Assembly (NCBI RefSeq): GCF_900182785.1
Contig: NZ_FXTS01000004.1
Coordinates: 186,001-250,000 of the forward strand
From: Oceanospirillum linum
GTDB lineage: Bacteria > Pseudomonadota > Gammaproteobacteria > Pseudomonadales > Halomonadaceae
Reading direction: 5' to 3'
Length of the DNA: 64,000 bases
A program made the translations under genes and the position numbers. Numbering within the stretch: the stretch's first letter is position 1; every line of letters begins with the position of its first letter. Below, in pieces: positions 62,594 to 64,000 of this stretch. The notes under the pieces are model-generated. The model saw only the letters and a list, made by a program, of their open reading frames with translations, did not search any database and was not told the origin of the DNA.

Positions 62594-63598
62594 ATGCCAA
62601 AACTCACAGATGCTCAGAAAGCCAACATACGGCAATTTAAAGATTCATTTTGCCTTTACTACAGTATCAAAAAACTATTAAGCGACCTCGAAACGGTTTT
62701 TGAAAGCAGTGAGATAGGCGGTGAACCGCTGTCTATGCTCATCACTGGAGATACGGGCTCGGGAAAGTCCTCGACAATAAATCATTTCATTAAGAGTAAA
62801 ATATCTCCTCAAACCGGTAGAGCTCCGATTCTATCTACACGAGTGCCTAGCAGAGCAACTGCTGAAGAAACAACAAAGCAAATGCTAATTGATCTGGGTG
62901 TTTTTGGAAGCTCTGTTTCCAGCAGGAAATCATCAGACCAAAATCTTACTAATCGCCTAATTTCTGCAGTTAAGGATTCGGGGATTAAGCTCATCATAAT
63001 CAATGAGTTTCAGGAGCTCGTTGAGTTTAAAAAACCTAAAGATCAACAAGTAATCTCCAACCGGCTAAAGGTTATTAGTGAAAGTACTGAGGTCCCTTTG
63101 ATTTTTGTGGGTATGCCCTGGTCTGATGAAATCAGACAAGATCCACAATGGTCTTCACGTCTTGCTACGCGATCTCATAATATCGAGTATTTTTCCATCA
63201 TAAAAAAACCAAGGCAATTTCGTGACTTTATGAAGGCATTAAAAAGTCACATACCTATCCAGCGATCAGATGATATGGATAACATGGAGGAAGACCTGAG
63301 AATCTTTGCAGCAACTTGCGGAGAGCAGAGACAAATCAAAGCTCTTATGACAGAAGTATATCGACTATGCCTAATTCAAGAGCAACCAATCAGCCTTAAA
63401 ATATATGACGAAGCATTCAGAAATCTCTATCCGACTGCTAACGACCAGCCATTCAAGGGCAAATTAGAGCAGGTAAACTTTAGAGAAATCGAGATGAGCT
63501 CTCGATATATACGCGGCGACTCGATGTACCCCGCGCATATCGAGCCAGCAAAACTATCTGAGTTCTATTCTTTGAGCGAACTACTGAGTAAATCTTAA
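62594..63598 (+). CDS. tnsC: TnsC-like AAA+ regulator (TniB type)
   Basis: A 334-residue AAA+ ATPase, much shorter than Tn7 TnsC (555) and close in size to TniB and to TnsC of type I-F3 CRISPR-associated transposons. Walker A is GDTGSGKS (52-59). Walker B reads KLIIINEFQEL with Asn137 in the position normally occupied by Asp, while E138 is kept. Sensor-type VGMPWSDEIR and the arginine-rich WSSRLATR follow. TnsC links target selection to TnsA-TnsB. AGAGGA lies 8 nt before the ATG. Confidence 0.9.
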   Translation: MPKLTDAQKANIRQFKDSFCLYYSIKKLLSDLETVFESSEIGGEPLSMLITGDTGSGKSSTINHFIKSKISPQTGRAPILSTRVPSRATAEETTKQMLIDLGVFGSSVSSRKSSDQNLTNRLISAVKDSGIKLIIINEFQELVEFKKPKDQQVISNRLKVISESTEVPLIFVGMPWSDEIRQDPQWSSRLATRSHNIEYFSIIKKPRQFRDFMKALKSHIPIQRSDDMDNMEEDLRIFAATCGEQRQIKALMTEVYRLCLIQEQPISLKIYDEAFRNLYPTANDQPFKGKLEQVNFREIEMSSRYIRGDSMYPAHIEPAKLSEFYSLSELLSKS

Positions 63599-63690
63599 GC
63601 TAGACGAAAAGGCTTCTCTGATTTACCGATGGAATTTAAGAGTAGTTTGTCTTTTACCTTAAATAAAGCATGGTTATCTGCCTGCAATAA

Positions 63691-63984
63691 TTACGAAAAC
63701 GCTAAATAACTCGCCAACAGCCTTTCCCTGAATGATTTAAGGTTCACTTCAAACGATACCGATTTACTGTTTTCTTGCTCATAAAGGCCTAAGCCAGCAA
63801 GCTCAGAAGCCGATATCCCTTGGTCTGCATTAGTGTAAGTGGAGGCACCGCAGTACCCCGCAGGCTCCGAACACACCTCTATAGCAGCTCCACGTACTTG
63901 TTCTGAACCCTCGTACACATAGCACCCCGGCACATCTTCATTTAAGCGCTCTGCGTACTCGACCAAGCTTGGTTCGGCGAGCAT
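63691..63984 (-). CDS. Unassigned cargo gene (5' end possibly beyond window)
   Basis: A 97-residue reading frame from ATG 63984; the frame stays open upstream to the window edge, so this may be the C-terminus of a longer protein. The sequence is acidic, contains four cysteines, and has no signal or membrane segment. It is not TniQ by eye. It is opposite to tnsC, starting the presumed cargo region. No function is proposed. Confidence 0.45.
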   Translation of the reverse strand: MLAEPSLVEYAERLNEDVPGCYVYEGSEQVRGAAIEVCSEPAGYCGASTYTNADQGISASELAGLGLYEQENSKSVSFEVNLKSFRERLLASYLAFS

Positions 63985-64000
63985 ATAGAGATAAGCCTGA

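Larger units (their letters stand above)
60001..64000 (+). mobile_element. Tn7-like transposon, tnsA-proximal end (element continues beyond window)
   Basis: The element starts with TGT at 60001, as Tn7-family ends do, and is followed by three spaced repeats and then tnsA, tnsB and tnsC in the standard order and strand. The likely target duplication is the 5 bp before it, AAAGC (59996-60000). By Tn7 convention the tnsA side is the right end. The other end, TniQ/TnsD, any CRISPR effector genes and most cargo are outside the window. Transposon genes are visibly more AT-rich than neighbouring genes. Confidence 0.85.

Overview
The window is ordinary chromosome from a marine-type gammaproteobacterium, most likely in or near the Oceanospirillales (Oceanospirillaceae-like; inferred from gene content and order, not proven). 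The clues are SUF rather than ISC iron-sulfur assembly, a class I polyhydroxyalkanoate synthase, a general porin, several signalling and chemotaxis proteins, and the gene orders guaB-guaA, nudF-yqiB-cpdA, rpsP-rimM-trmD-rplS and xerD-dsbC-hom-thrC-recJ. Most genes lie on the minus strand.

Layout. 1-1.6 kb: two tandem EAL/HDOD signalling genes, the first cut by the window edge. 1.6-9.5 kb: an Rrf2 regulator and sufB-C-D-S-T, followed by a cluster of palindromic repeats, a MntA/HepT toxin-antitoxin pair and a Rieske ferredoxin. 9.5-16.7 kb: a chemoreceptor, the PHA synthase with a small membrane protein, a PepSY membrane protein without a clear start, and an Abi-like HEPN protein. 17-24.3 kb: guaA, guaB, xseA, an M23 peptidase, and a zinc-independent ribosomal protein pair (L31B and an unlisted 47-residue L36B) behind a Zur-box-like site. 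24.3-29.1 kb: cysN, cysD, cpdA, yqiB, nudF. 29.4-36.2 kb: a second chemoreceptor, greB, and four RNA methyltransferase-type genes (cmoB, cmoA, rsmC, cmoM). 36.4-39.2 kb: a phytase-like lipoprotein and a porin. 39.6-53.2 kb: recJ, thrC, hom, dsbC, xerD, rplS, trmD, rimM, rpsP, ffh, a CcsA-family gene and a CorC/CNNM-type transporter. 53-55.8 kb: a hydrolase, an acetyltransferase and a potassium channel. 55.8-59.2 kb: an apparently coordinated operon of a DUF1538 membrane protein, a PII-like protein, a CBS protein and a tandem Usp protein, with a perfect FNR/Anr-type palindrome and a -10 box upstream.

60.0-64 kb: a Tn7-like transposon begins exactly at a TGT inside a DUF72 (yecE) gene. Its end carries three 16-bp repeats, followed by tnsA, tnsB and a short TniB-type tnsC. 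The far end, the targeting module (tniQ/tnsD or CRISPR effector) and most cargo lie outside the window. This element and the DUF1538/PII-like/CBS/Usp operon are the most promising places for something undescribed. The TnsC has Asn in place of the usual Walker B Asp.

All assignments come from reading motifs, length and neighbourhood by eye; no database search was run.
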